Below, piece after piece: positions 1-4,803 of a stretch of DNA of 5,371 nt (position 1 is its first letter; each line of letters starts with the position of its first letter). The translations under genes were made by a program, and so were the position numbers. The notes beneath the pieces were generated by a model, which had not been told where the DNA came from, made no database searches, and was given only the letters and a program-made list of their open reading frames with translations. The stretch is from NCBI GenBank assembly GCA_013696595.1, contig JACCYG010000198.1, positions 1 through 5,371 of the forward strand, given 5' to 3'. This DNA comes from Actinomycetota bacterium. Lineage in GTDB: Bacteria > Actinomycetota > Thermoleophilia > Gaiellales > Gaiellaceae.

Positions 1-243
1 GTCGTAGACGTCGCGGCCCTGGATGTCATCGACTCCTTCGTCGCACGGTCGCTGCGGTCGCTCGCCCTGACGACGAGGCTCCGTGGTGCTGAGACCGTCA
101 TCGTCGGAGTCCAACCGGATGTCGCCATCGCGATGGTGCAGTTCGACCTCAACCTGGAACCGCTTCGTACGGCGCTCGACCTCGAGGAGGCGCTGGCGCT
201 GCTCGATCGCTTGGTCCACGCGGGGCGCGACGATGGAAGATGA
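1..243 (+). CDS. rsbS: RsbS, STAS-domain stressosome scaffold protein (3' part)
   Basis: The reading frame is open from the first base and ends at TGA 241-243, giving the last 80 residues; the start lies upstream of the window. The translation begins VVDVAALDVIDSFVARSL and includes RGAETVIVGVQPDVAIAMVQ, the conserved second half of single-domain STAS proteins of the RsbS type. The Ser in the DSF motif (fragment residue 12) aligns with the serine that the RsbT kinase phosphorylates in Bacillus RsbS. In the known system RsbS and RsbR paralogues form the cytoplasmic stressosome, which holds RsbT until stress triggers phosphorylation. The immediately following rsbT and rsbX support RsbS over a generic anti-anti-sigma factor. 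The last 11 nt overlap rsbT, so the two are probably translationally coupled. An rsbR gene would be expected just upstream but cannot be seen. Confidence 0.9.
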   Translation, partial: VVDVAALDVIDSFVARSLRSLALTTRLRGAETVIVGVQPDVAIAMVQFDLNLEPLRTALDLEEALALLDRLVHAGRDDGR

Positions 244-676
244 AGCCTGCGTTCCGATCGCTTCGGACGCGGATATGGTCCCGGCGCGAGCCGAAGGTCG
301 TGCCCTCGCCGAGAAGCTGGGTTTCTCGCGGACAGACGCCACCCTGATCGCAACCGCCATCTCAGAGGTCGCGCGCAACATCGTGGTGCACGTCGGTCGG
401 GGTGAGATCCTGATAAGGCCGATCTACGAGGACGACCGCTACGGAATCGTCGTGATCGCGCGCGACGCCGGCCCAGGCATCCGTGATGTCGAGGCGGCTC
501 TCCAGCACGGTTACACGTCGAAGGCCGGCCTCGGGCTCGGATTGCCCGGCGCACGGCGGTTGATGGACGAATTCGCGATCAACTCCAAGGAGGGGAGCGG
601 GACCATGGTGACCATGAAGAAATGGAGAGTCCGGACGGAGCTCGAGCGCATCCAGGAGCGGCGCCGGCGTGCATGA
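233..676 (+). CDS. rsbT: RsbT, stressosome switch serine/threonine kinase
   Basis: This is a 147-residue GHKL-fold (HATPase_c) kinase, close to the roughly 133 residues of Bacillus RsbT plus a basic tail (RRRRA). The N box is SEVARN (Glu45, Asn49), the G1 box is DAGPGI (Asp78-Gly82), and the glycine-rich lid is GLGLGLPGARRLMDEF (residues 99-114), a hallmark of RsbT over RsbW. A GSGT turn follows near residue 121. In the known pathway RsbT phosphorylates RsbS and RsbR under stress, leaves the stressosome, and activates proteins with an RsbU-type N-terminal domain. Such a protein is encoded two genes downstream. ATG 233 is chosen because the frame upstream of it runs over rsbS and shows only Ser/Arg-rich shadow sequence. 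The gene overlaps rsbS by 11 nt and rsbX by 8 nt. Confidence 0.95.
   Translation: MEDEACVPIASDADMVPARAEGRALAEKLGFSRTDATLIATAISEVARNIVVHVGRGEILIRPIYEDDRYGIVVIARDAGPGIRDVEAALQHGYTSKAGLGLGLPGARRLMDEFAINSKEGSGTMVTMKKWRVRTELERIQERRRRA
654..658 (+). promoter_or_regulatory. Ribosome binding site of rsbX
   Basis: AGGAG lies inside the 3' end of rsbT, 10 nt before GTG 669. It is the clearest Shine-Dalgarno motif in the rsb cluster. It supports the GTG start, since no other plausible start codon follows before the first conserved motif of the phosphatase. Confidence 0.6.
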
Positions 677-1289
677 GGGGGATGACCGCCGGCTCCTCGA
701 ATCGGGTGTCGCGGTCAGATCGCGGCCGGGCGAGGCGACGTGCGGCGATGCCGCGGTCGTGAACTCCACCCCCGACCAGGCGCTCGTGGCGGCGATCGAC
801 GGGCTGGGGCACGGCGCTGAAGCCGCTCGCGCCGCTCGAATCGCCGCGGAGATCGTGCGCGAATTCGCAGCGGAGACGCCGGTCTCGCTCGTGCGGCGTT
901 GCCACGACGCACTAAAGCAAACGCGCGGCGTAGCCATGAGCCTGGCTTCGTTTTCGGGCTCGGAACGAAGGATCACATGGCTCGGAATCGGGAACGTGGA
1001 AGGAAGGCTGGTTAGCTCTGACTCGTCCCTCCCTTCCTTGAGCGGATCGCTCCCGCTCCTCCGCGGCGTTCCGGGACACGAGCTGCCGCCGATGAGACCA
1101 ACCACCCACGACGCTCGGCATGGTGACGTCCTCATGTTCGTGACAGATGGGATCAGCGCCGCATTTGCGGATTCGCTCGACGTCTCTGGTTCGCCACAAG
1201 AAATCGCCAATCGCCTTGCGGTCGAGCATTGGAAAGGGACCGATGATGCACTTGTGGTGGTGGCGCGGTACCTCGGCGAGGGGCGATGA
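669..1289 (+). CDS. rsbX: RsbX-like PP2C (SpoIIE-type) serine phosphatase
   Basis: This is a 206-residue stand-alone PP2C-family phosphatase, near the roughly 199 residues of Bacillus RsbX. Metal-binding acidic residues sit in the expected order: CGD (Asp27), AIDGLGHG (Asp44), FVTDGI (Asp160) and GTDDA (Asp192/193). The stretch RCHDALKQTRGVAMSLA (residues 78-94) resembles the RsbX core and argues against a plain RsbU catalytic domain. RsbX dephosphorylates RsbS-P and RsbR-P and so resets the stressosome after RsbT is released. It starts at GTG, overlapping rsbT by 8 nt, and ends in an ATGA overlap with the next gene, so output is probably coupled along the operon. A less likely reading is that it is the catalytic half of a split RsbU, paired with the downstream sensor protein that lacks a phosphatase domain. 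Confidence 0.88.
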   Translation: MHEGDDRRLLESGVAVRSRPGEATCGDAAVVNSTPDQALVAAIDGLGHGAEAARAARIAAEIVREFAAETPVSLVRRCHDALKQTRGVAMSLASFSGSERRITWLGIGNVEGRLVSSDSSLPSLSGSLPLLRGVPGHELPPMRPTTHDARHGDVLMFVTDGISAAFADSLDVSGSPQEIANRLAVEHWKGTDDALVVVARYLGEGR

Positions 1290-2134
1290 CGACGGACGTG
1301 GACTGGTTTCGAACGGCATACGCCTCGGCGGTTGAGAGCTATTTGCTCGATACGAGCGAGAGCACTCTTCGAGCGGCGTACGAGCTGGGCCGCGAAGCCG
1401 TGAGCAAGGAGCTGAGCGTGCTCGACCTAGCTGTCGGCCACCACGACGTCCTCATCTCCGTCCTCGGCCAAGCGTCGGACACCGACGACGTCGAGCGAAT
1501 CACGACGGCAGCCGGCGACTTCTTCCTCGAGAGTCTCGCTGCCTTCGAGATGGTTCAGCGCGGGTTCCGAGAGGCCCAGGAGGCCGCGCTACTCGAACGG
1601 CGGCATGCGGCCATTCTCCGCCGACTCTCGAACTTTCTCGCTGACGCCTCGCTTGCGCTAAGCACGTCGGACTCCCTCGAGGAGATGCTCCGCCTCGTTG
1701 CCGAGCAGGCGCGCGAGATCACCGACGCGAGCTGCTGCCTCTCAAGCGTGGTGCTGGAACAAGGCGAGCCGGAAACGATCGAGGTCGTCTCCCACTCCGA
1801 AACGGATCCCGGCTGCGCCACACTGCTTACGCGAACCGAGTTGTCGCCGATCAACGAGCTGATCCGTTCGACCGGCCGGCCAATGAGAATGACGCGAGAG
1901 GAGTTCGCGCGTGACCCCGCTTATCGTGCCTTCGCGACGGAATCGCCGGGTCGGGAGGCGCCTCCAGGGTTGCTCGCCGCGCCGCTCACGACCCTCGACG
2001 GCCGCGAGCTTGGATGGATCCAGCTCCTGGACAAACAAGACGGCGACTTCACCGAGATCGACGAAGCTGCGCTCGTCCACCTCGCGCAGATGGCATCGGC
2101 GGCCATCGAAAGAGCACGCCTGTACGAGCGTTAG
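1286..2134 (+). CDS. RsbU N-terminal domain + GAF sensor protein without catalytic domain
   Basis: This 282-residue cytoplasmic protein has no signal or membrane segment. Residues about 5-95 (AYELGREAVSKELSVLDLAVGHHDVL ... AAFEMVQRGFREA, read in two parts) match the helical RsbU N-terminal, RsbT-binding domain family. A charged linker helix (about 96-118) leads into a GAF domain (about 119-276), seen from its predicted strands, LLAAPLTTLDGRELGWIQLLDK, and the closing helix LAQMASAAIERARLYER. In most relatives a PP2C phosphatase or histidine-kinase module follows that helix, but here TAG comes directly after it. None of the forward frames after the stop gives a recognisable continuation. It is probably the docking partner and sensory input for the RsbT encoded upstream. 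How the signal leaves it is unknown: it may pair with a separate phosphatase, titrate RsbT, or be a truncated remnant. ATG 1286 shares the ATGA overlap with rsbX, with GAGGGG just before it. Confidence 0.82.
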   Translation: MTTDVDWFRTAYASAVESYLLDTSESTLRAAYELGREAVSKELSVLDLAVGHHDVLISVLGQASDTDDVERITTAAGDFFLESLAAFEMVQRGFREAQEAALLERRHAAILRRLSNFLADASLALSTSDSLEEMLRLVAEQAREITDASCCLSSVVLEQGEPETIEVVSHSETDPGCATLLTRTELSPINELIRSTGRPMRMTREEFARDPAYRAFATESPGREAPPGLLAAPLTTLDGRELGWIQLLDKQDGDFTEIDEAALVHLAQMASAAIERARLYER

Positions 2135-2149
2135 CGAGACCCGATCTCG
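2135..2149 (+). other. Short hairpin directly after the rsb operon
   Basis: CGAGA and TCTCG form a perfect 5-bp stem around a CCCGA loop, starting at the base after the last rsb stop codon. No T tract follows directly, so it is at best a weak or factor-dependent terminator, or chance in GC-rich DNA. The rest of the 223-nt gap (2135-2357) shows no ORF, tRNA or SRP-RNA-like structure, only the tandem repeats and the ybaB ribosome binding site. Confidence 0.25.
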
Positions 2150-2263
2150 AGGCGCAGCGGCTCTCTTTCGCGACGTGTAGTTCCGCCAGCGAATCGCGCT
2201 AATGGATACCCGCCTGCAAGCCGAATGTCGATCGCCATGTCATCGTCCTCGCACCGTCGCTCG

Positions 2264-2290
2264 CGAACTTTCTACCGAACTTTCTACCGA
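2264..2290. repeat. 12-bp tandem direct repeat CGAACTTTCTAC (2 copies)
   Basis: Two perfect head-to-tail copies occupy 2264-2275 and 2276-2287, and CGA at 2288-2290 starts a third register. The unit is AT-richer than its surroundings and sits about 70 nt upstream of the ybaB start. It could be a double binding site for a regulator or a recent slippage duplication; the sequence alone does not decide. Confidence 0.9.
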
Positions 2291-2325
2291 CCTGAGCCGA
2301 CCTGAGCGACCTGACGTACCCTGAC
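2288..2325. repeat. 10-bp tandem repeat CGACCTGAGC (2 perfect copies plus decayed units)
   Basis: Perfect copies lie at 2288-2297 and 2298-2307. They are followed by a degenerate GACCTGAC (2308-2315) and TACCCTGAC (2317-2325). This array abuts the 12-bp array without a gap, and both units begin with CGA. It lies 33-70 nt before the ybaB ATG, where promoter and operator elements would be expected. TACCCT at 2317-2322 could serve as a poor -10 box, but no matching -35 is evident. Confidence 0.8.
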
Positions 2326-2342
2326 GCCGCGCAAACAAGCCG

Positions 2343-2354
2343 AAAGGAAAGGAG
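2343..2354 (+). promoter_or_regulatory. Ribosome binding site of ybaB
   Basis: The purine run AAAGGAAAGGAG holds two overlapping Shine-Dalgarno candidates. The first AAAGG leaves a 10-nt spacer to ATG 2358, and the terminal GGAG leaves only 3 nt. It is a strong match to the 16S 3' end and fixes the ybaB start. The contrast with recR and lysC, which lack any such motif, is notable. Confidence 0.75.
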
Positions 2355-2357
2355 CAA

Positions 2358-2672
2358 ATGCGACAGCCCGACATGAACAAGATGCTCCAGCAGGTGCAGC
2401 AGATGCAGGAACAGATGGCGAAGGCGCAGGACGAGCTCGCCAACGAGATCGTCGAGGCCTCGGTGGGCGGCGGGATGGTCACCGTCAAGGCGAACGGGGC
2501 CGGTGAGATCGTCGAGGTCAAGATCTCGCCCGACGCGATCGATCCCGACGACGTCGAGTCGCTCGAGGATCTTGTCCTCGCGGGGGTCAACGAGGCGCTT
2601 CGCAACGCGAACGAGCTGATGCAGTCGAAGCTCGGCGGCGCGATGGGCGGCCTCGGCCTCCCCGGCCTGTAG
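2358..2672 (+). CDS. ybaB: YbaB/EbfC family nucleoid-associated DNA-binding protein
   Basis: This 104-residue protein has the usual family length and layout. A long N-terminal helix rich in Gln and Met (NKMLQQVQQMQEQMAKAQDE, residues 7-26) is followed by the strand pair with GGGMVTVKANGAGEIVEVKISPDAID (read as two strands, about 37-62) and the helix SLEDLVLAGVNEALRNANEL (about 69-88). It ends in a Gly/Leu-rich tail. Family members form dimers with a tweezer shape and bind DNA, and are commonly encoded beside recR, as here. The usual dnaX partner upstream is absent, its place being taken by the rsb operon. ATG 2358 has a strong ribosome binding site; the in-frame ATG 2373 is a less likely start. 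Confidence 0.95.
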   Translation: MRQPDMNKMLQQVQQMQEQMAKAQDELANEIVEASVGGGMVTVKANGAGEIVEVKISPDAIDPDDVESLEDLVLAGVNEALRNANELMQSKLGGAMGGLGLPGL

Positions 2673-2691
2673 GGCGAGGCTTGCCTCGCCC
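2672..2691 (+). other. Perfect 20-bp palindrome / hairpin over the ybaB-membrane gene junction
   Basis: GGGCGAGGC and GCCTCGCCC are exact reverse complements separated by TT. As RNA this gives an 8-bp, nearly all G-C stem with a CUUG tetraloop. It begins at the last base of the ybaB stop codon, and the TTG start proposed for the next gene (2681-2683) lies at its apex. No T tract follows, so a classic intrinsic terminator is unlikely. It could limit translation of the membrane protein, protect the ybaB 3' end, or be an operator. Confidence 0.7.
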
Positions 2692-2950
2692 GCCCGAGCT
2701 CCTCCGCACGCTCGGGCTCGCGCGCGTCTCGCTCGTCCTCGGGATCGCGGTCGCGACCGGTGTCTTCTTCTACATGGGCACCGAGGGCCACGGCGGCGAG
2801 GTCGTCGGCGGGATCTTCCTCATGACCCTCCTCATCCTCTTCGTCCAGCAGGGCCTCAACCGTCGCGAGCGGTTCCTCTTCGCGGGAAGCGCCGTCGTGC
2901 TCGGCCTGCTCGCTTTCGCAGCGGGCAGCGCGACCGGTTCGCTCCTTTAA
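2681..2950 (+). CDS. Small three-helix membrane protein of unknown function
   Basis: The frame codes for 89 residues and the family is not recognised. Three hydrophobic segments are visible: about 14-32 (VSLVLGIAVATGVFFYM), 41-57 (VVGGIFLMTLLILFV) and 64-86 (FLFAGSAVVLGLLAFAAG). The loop QQGLNRRERF between helices 2 and 3 is basic and therefore probably cytoplasmic, which would put the N terminus outside. The only start that keeps helix 1 is TTG 2681, 8 nt after the ybaB stop, with a poor ribosome binding site and lying in a hairpin; the next ATG (residue 32) would remove helix 1. Third-position GC is high, as in its neighbours, which supports real coding. Placement between ybaB and recR suggests co-transcription, not a shared function. 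Confidence 0.65.
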   Translation: MPRPPELLRTLGLARVSLVLGIAVATGVFFYMGTEGHGGEVVGGIFLMTLLILFVQQGLNRRERFLFAGSAVVLGLLAFAAGSATGSLL

Positions 2951-2960
2951 GGGCGGCACG

Positions 2961-2966
2961 TAGCAT
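2961..2966 (+). promoter_or_regulatory. Possible -10 box TAGCAT for a leaderless recR transcript
   Basis: TAGCAT fits the actinobacterial TANNNT -10 pattern and ends 8 nt before the recR GTG at 2975, so transcription would begin at or next to the start codon. No Shine-Dalgarno motif lies within 15 nt of that GTG. The -35 region (TTCGCT at 2938-2943) is a poor match. The same spacing recurs before lysC. Confidence 0.4.
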
Positions 2967-2974
2967 TTTGCGGC

Positions 2975-3565
2975 GTGTTCAGCCCCCTCGTCGACAACCT
3001 CGTCGCGCAGCTCTCGCGCCTGCCCGGCGTCGGGACGCGAACAGCTCAGCGGCTCGCCTTCCATCTCCTCCGCGTGCCGAAGGAAGAGGCGTTCGCCCTC
3101 GCCGACGCGATCCGCGAGGTGAAGGAGCGCATTGGCTTCTGCCGCGAGTGTGGGAACCTGACGGAGGAAGAACTCTGCCGCATCTGCAAGGACGCGCGGC
3201 GGGACCGAACCGTCATCTGCGTCGTCGAGCAGCCCGCCGATCTCATCTCGGTCGAGCGGACCGCCGCCTACCGCGGCGTGTACCACGTGCTCGGCGGGGC
3301 CCTCTCACCGCTCGACGGCGTCGAGCCCGAGCACCTGCGGATCGACGAGCTCCTGAAGCGGGTCGAGCGAAACGGCGTCGAGGAGGTCGTGCTCGCGACC
3401 AACCCCAACATGACGGGCGAGGCGACCGCCGCCTACCTCGCGGATCGCCTGCGCGAGCGGACGCGCGTGACGCGACTTGCGAGCGGCCTCCCGGTCGGCG
3501 GCGACCTCGAGTACGCGGACGAAGTCACCCTCGGACGAGCTCTCTCGGGCCGGCGAGAGATGTAG
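2975..3565 (+). CDS. recR: Recombination mediator protein RecR
   Basis: At 196 residues this is close to the family's usual 198 or so. The N-terminal helix-hairpin-helix region LSRLPGVGTRTAQRLAFHLL (residues 13-32) is followed by a four-cysteine zinc finger (Cys56, Cys59, Cys68, Cys71). The Toprim domain comes next (about 79-172), with VVEQPADL holding Glu85 and Asp89, YHVLGGALSPLDGV at 103-116, and ATNPNMTGEATA. The C-terminal signature GLPVGGDLEYADEVTLGRAL (171-190) completes it. RecR works with RecF/RecO to load RecA on SSB-coated DNA at gaps. All key motifs are intact. GTG 2975 is chosen because it starts at the conserved N terminus; no Shine-Dalgarno motif precedes it. It converges with the propeller gene, the stops being 9 nt apart. 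Confidence 0.97.
   Translation: MFSPLVDNLVAQLSRLPGVGTRTAQRLAFHLLRVPKEEAFALADAIREVKERIGFCRECGNLTEEELCRICKDARRDRTVICVVEQPADLISVERTAAYRGVYHVLGGALSPLDGVEPEHLRIDELLKRVERNGVEEVVLATNPNMTGEATAAYLADRLRERTRVTRLASGLPVGGDLEYADEVTLGRALSGRREM
3541..3560. other. Inverted repeat at the recR 3' end
   Basis: TCTCTCG and CGAGAGA form a perfect 7-bp stem around GGCCGG, inside the last codons of recR and ending one base before its stop codon. There is no T tract on either side. Because recR and the propeller gene converge here with 9 nt between stops, the hairpin could slow polymerase from both directions or mark the recR 3' end; a canonical intrinsic terminator is not present. Confidence 0.45.
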
Positions 3566-3574
3566 CCGCAGACT

Positions 3575-4585
3575 TCAGCCCGACGGTGCGATGCGAAGAA
3601 CCGTGTACGCCGAGTCGTTCGTGACCCAGAGAGCGCCGTGTCCCACGGCTACGAACGCCGCTGCGTCTAGCGAAATGATCTCAGCGACCGCGTTCTCCTT
3701 TGGATCGATCCGCACAAGGGATCCAGTAGTCGGTACGACGGCCCAGACAGAGCCGAATCCGAGGGCGATGCCGAGCCCCGCTCCGCCGACATCGATCTCC
3801 CCCACCACTCTCCCGGCGTGAGGATCGATCCGAAGTACAGTGGTGTCTTCCTCGCATCCGCTCGTGACCCAGAGCGCGTCCGCGCCGAGCGCGAGCCTTC
3901 CACAGGCGCCTTTCACGGGGACTCTCGCCACCACCTTCCGGGTTCGGGGATCCAGCCGGATTACTTCCCCTGCGCCGGCGAGCCCGACCCATACGGCGGA
4001 CTGGTCTGCAGCCACCGCCTGGGGATCAGACGGCAGACGGATTGTTTCCACGACCCTGTTCGTTCGCGTATCGATTCGGGAGAGAGACGCTTCGCGATGG
4101 TTCGCAACCCATACTCCGCCCGCGCTCACGGCGATTCCTTGTGGGTTCGAACCGACACGAATGGTTGCCACGGCCCTGTTGGTTCGCGGGTCGATGCGTG
4201 AAACCGTATTCGCGTCGTTGTTTGTCGCCCAGACGGCTTCTTCGCCATATGTGAGGTAACCGAACTGTCCCCGTCCGATCGGAATGGTGGCAACCACCTT
4301 GTTCGTTCGCGGGTCGATCCGCGAGACGGTTTCCTCGAGATGGTTCTTAACCCAGACCGAGCCTCCGCCGACGACGATCCCTCCGGGTGAGGCGCCCACA
4401 GGAATCTCAGCGTCGACAGCAGCGGTTTCTACCGTCGTTTCCTCCGGGACTGGTGCCGTCGACGTGGTCGACGAGGTGCCCTGTTTCGGGGAAGGCTCTT
4501 GCCCGCCCCCTCCCGCGCACGCTGCCCCGGCTGCGACGACGAACACGCCCAGGGTCATGCGCGTCCATTGTCCGGTCAGCCTCAC
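3575..4585 (-). CDS. Exported seven-bladed YVTN/NHL-like beta-propeller protein
   Basis: Starting at GTG 4585 the product has 336 residues. It opens with a signal peptide (Arg2, Arg9, then MTLGVFVVAAGAAC), with a possible lipidated Cys23. The position -3 residue is Gly, not Leu/Val, so secretion by signal peptidase I is also possible. A Thr/Ser/Pro/Glu-rich linker (about 24-58) precedes seven repeats of about 40 residues, each with a V/L-W strand (Trp78, 119, 159, 199, 239, 281, 320) and most with an RIDPRT-like turn (Arg89, 130, 170, 210, 252, 292, 331), then VVATI. Seven units fit one closed propeller outside the membrane, probably a binding or protein-interaction scaffold; the ligand is unknown. 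Cys228 and Cys244 in blade five might form a disulfide. Other possible starts are TTG 4621 (348 aa) and ATG 4558, which leaves too short a signal. No ribosome binding site is visible at any of them. Confidence 0.88.
   Translation of the reverse strand: MRLTGQWTRMTLGVFVVAAGAACAGGGGQEPSPKQGTSSTTSTAPVPEETTVETAAVDAEIPVGASPGGIVVGGGSVWVKNHLEETVSRIDPRTNKVVATIPIGRGQFGYLTYGEEAVWATNNDANTVSRIDPRTNRAVATIRVGSNPQGIAVSAGGVWVANHREASLSRIDTRTNRVVETIRLPSDPQAVAADQSAVWVGLAGAGEVIRLDPRTRKVVARVPVKGACGRLALGADALWVTSGCEEDTTVLRIDPHAGRVVGEIDVGGAGLGIALGFGSVWAVVPTTGSLVRIDPKENAVAEIISLDAAAFVAVGHGALWVTNDSAYTVLRIAPSG
4063..4318. repeat. Nucleotide repeats within propeller blades
   Basis: TTCGCGGGTCGAT occurs at 4183-4195 and 4306-4318, 123 bp apart, and a two-mismatch copy lies at 4063-4075, 120 bp before the first. 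The spacings equal 41 and 40 codons, one propeller blade. They encode the conserved IDPRTN turn of blades one to three on the - strand. Identity at DNA level in these blades, but not in blades four to seven, suggests that they arose by more recent internal duplication or were evened out by gene conversion. Confidence 0.75.
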
Positions 4586-4592
4586 CGGGCGA

Positions 4593-4621
4593 ATCCAACG
4601 TCGGTCGCGGGGTGGAGTCAA
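4593..4621 (-). promoter_or_regulatory. Possible promoter of the propeller gene
   Basis: On the - strand TTGACT (4621-4616) is separated by exactly 17 nt from TTGGAT (4598-4593). TTGGAT ends 7 nt before GTG 4585, so the transcript would be leaderless or nearly so. The -35 is a 5/6 match; the -10 is weak, lacking the A at position 2. It would make the alternative TTG 4621 start part of the promoter and not coding. Confidence 0.3.
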
Positions 4622-4663
4622 CCGCTGGCTCGCGTCGAACCGCGGGGTCTAGAAAGCAAACAG

Positions 4664-4676
4664 GCGCAAATTGCGC
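4664..4676. other. Palindrome GCGCAA-A-TTGCGC between divergent genes
   Basis: This perfect 6-bp inverted repeat around a single central A lies in the divergent intergenic region, 19 nt upstream of the TTTACA -35 box and about 80 nt from the propeller GTG. Its size and symmetry suit a dimeric repressor or activator. CTTTTT follows at 4678-4683, so a weak hairpin terminator reading rightward is an alternative, but the RNA stem would have only about four pairs. Confidence 0.45.
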
Positions 4677-4695
4677 ACTTTTTCTTCTGAGTCGC

Positions 4696-4724
4696 TTTAC
4701 AAGTGTGGTGCGATCCGCTACAAC
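4696..4724 (+). promoter_or_regulatory. Sigma70-like promoter TTTACA-17-TACAAC
   Basis: The -35 box TTTACA (4696-4701) matches 5 of 6 consensus bases. The spacer is the ideal 17 nt, and the -10 box TACAAC (4719-4724) matches 4 of 6. It is the best two-box promoter I find in the window. Initiation is expected near 4731, which is the first base of the terminator stem that follows. It points toward lysC. Confidence 0.5.
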
Positions 4725-4730
4725 TCCCCT

Positions 4731-4773
4731 TGCTGAGCCGACGGGCCTTCGGGTTCGTCGGCTCGGCGTTTTT
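4731..4773 (+). terminator. Strong intrinsic terminator with UUCG loop upstream of lysC
   Basis: The two arms 4731-4747 and 4752-4768 pair over 17 positions (13 Watson-Crick, 4 G-U) and close on a C(UUCG)G tetraloop. TTTTT follows at 4769-4773. The core GAGCCGACG/CGTCGGCTC is perfect. This is a textbook rightward terminator ending 38 nt before the lysC GTG. No + strand gene lies between recR (ends 3565) and this site. It may therefore end a short RNA, act as an attenuator for lysC, or be the old recR terminator separated by insertion of the propeller gene. Confidence 0.85.
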
Positions 4774-4797
4774 AACGAGGCATTCCGAGCACGCCCC

Positions 4798-4803
4798 TAG
4801 AAT
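4798..4803 (+). promoter_or_regulatory. Possible -10 box TAGAAT for leaderless lysC
   Basis: TAGAAT differs from TATAAT at one base and ends 8 nt before GTG 4812, placing the likely transcription start at or beside the start codon. No Shine-Dalgarno motif precedes the GTG. A -35 at 17 nt spacing is poor (ACGAGG). It lies downstream of the terminator, so it would free lysC from that block. Confidence 0.45.

Noticed and set aside
83..232. N-terminal extension of the rsbT frame to an upstream GTG
   Set aside because: This stretch is the rsbS coding sequence read in another frame and is Ser/Arg/Trp-rich; the RsbT fold begins just after ATG 233.
362..1210. Open frame of 282 codons on the - strand across rsbT and rsbX
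   Set aside because: Both + strand genes carry intact family motifs; the antisense product is Ser/Arg/Pro-rich and unrecognisable.
2135..2202. Frameshifted remainder of a catalytic domain after the GAF protein
   Set aside because: I read the forward frames after the stop and found no PP2C or kinase motif, and the open stretches end within about 70 nt, so a simple frameshift does not explain the missing domain.
2135..2357. SRP RNA or tRNA in the gap before ybaB
   Set aside because: No long complementary arms, GGTG/tetraloop signature or T-loop consensus is visible; only a 5-bp stem and the tandem repeats.
2240..3286. Long open frame of 348 codons on the - strand
   Set aside because: It lies antisense to ybaB, the membrane gene and recR, is Arg/Glu/Ala-rich with low complexity, and shows no domain. 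It is a high-GC shadow of the + strand genes.
4143..4153. GGGTTCGAACC, which looks like a tRNA T-arm
   Set aside because: It lies inside the propeller coding frame (encoding GSNP on the - strand), and no acceptor, D-arm or anticodon stem pairs around it.
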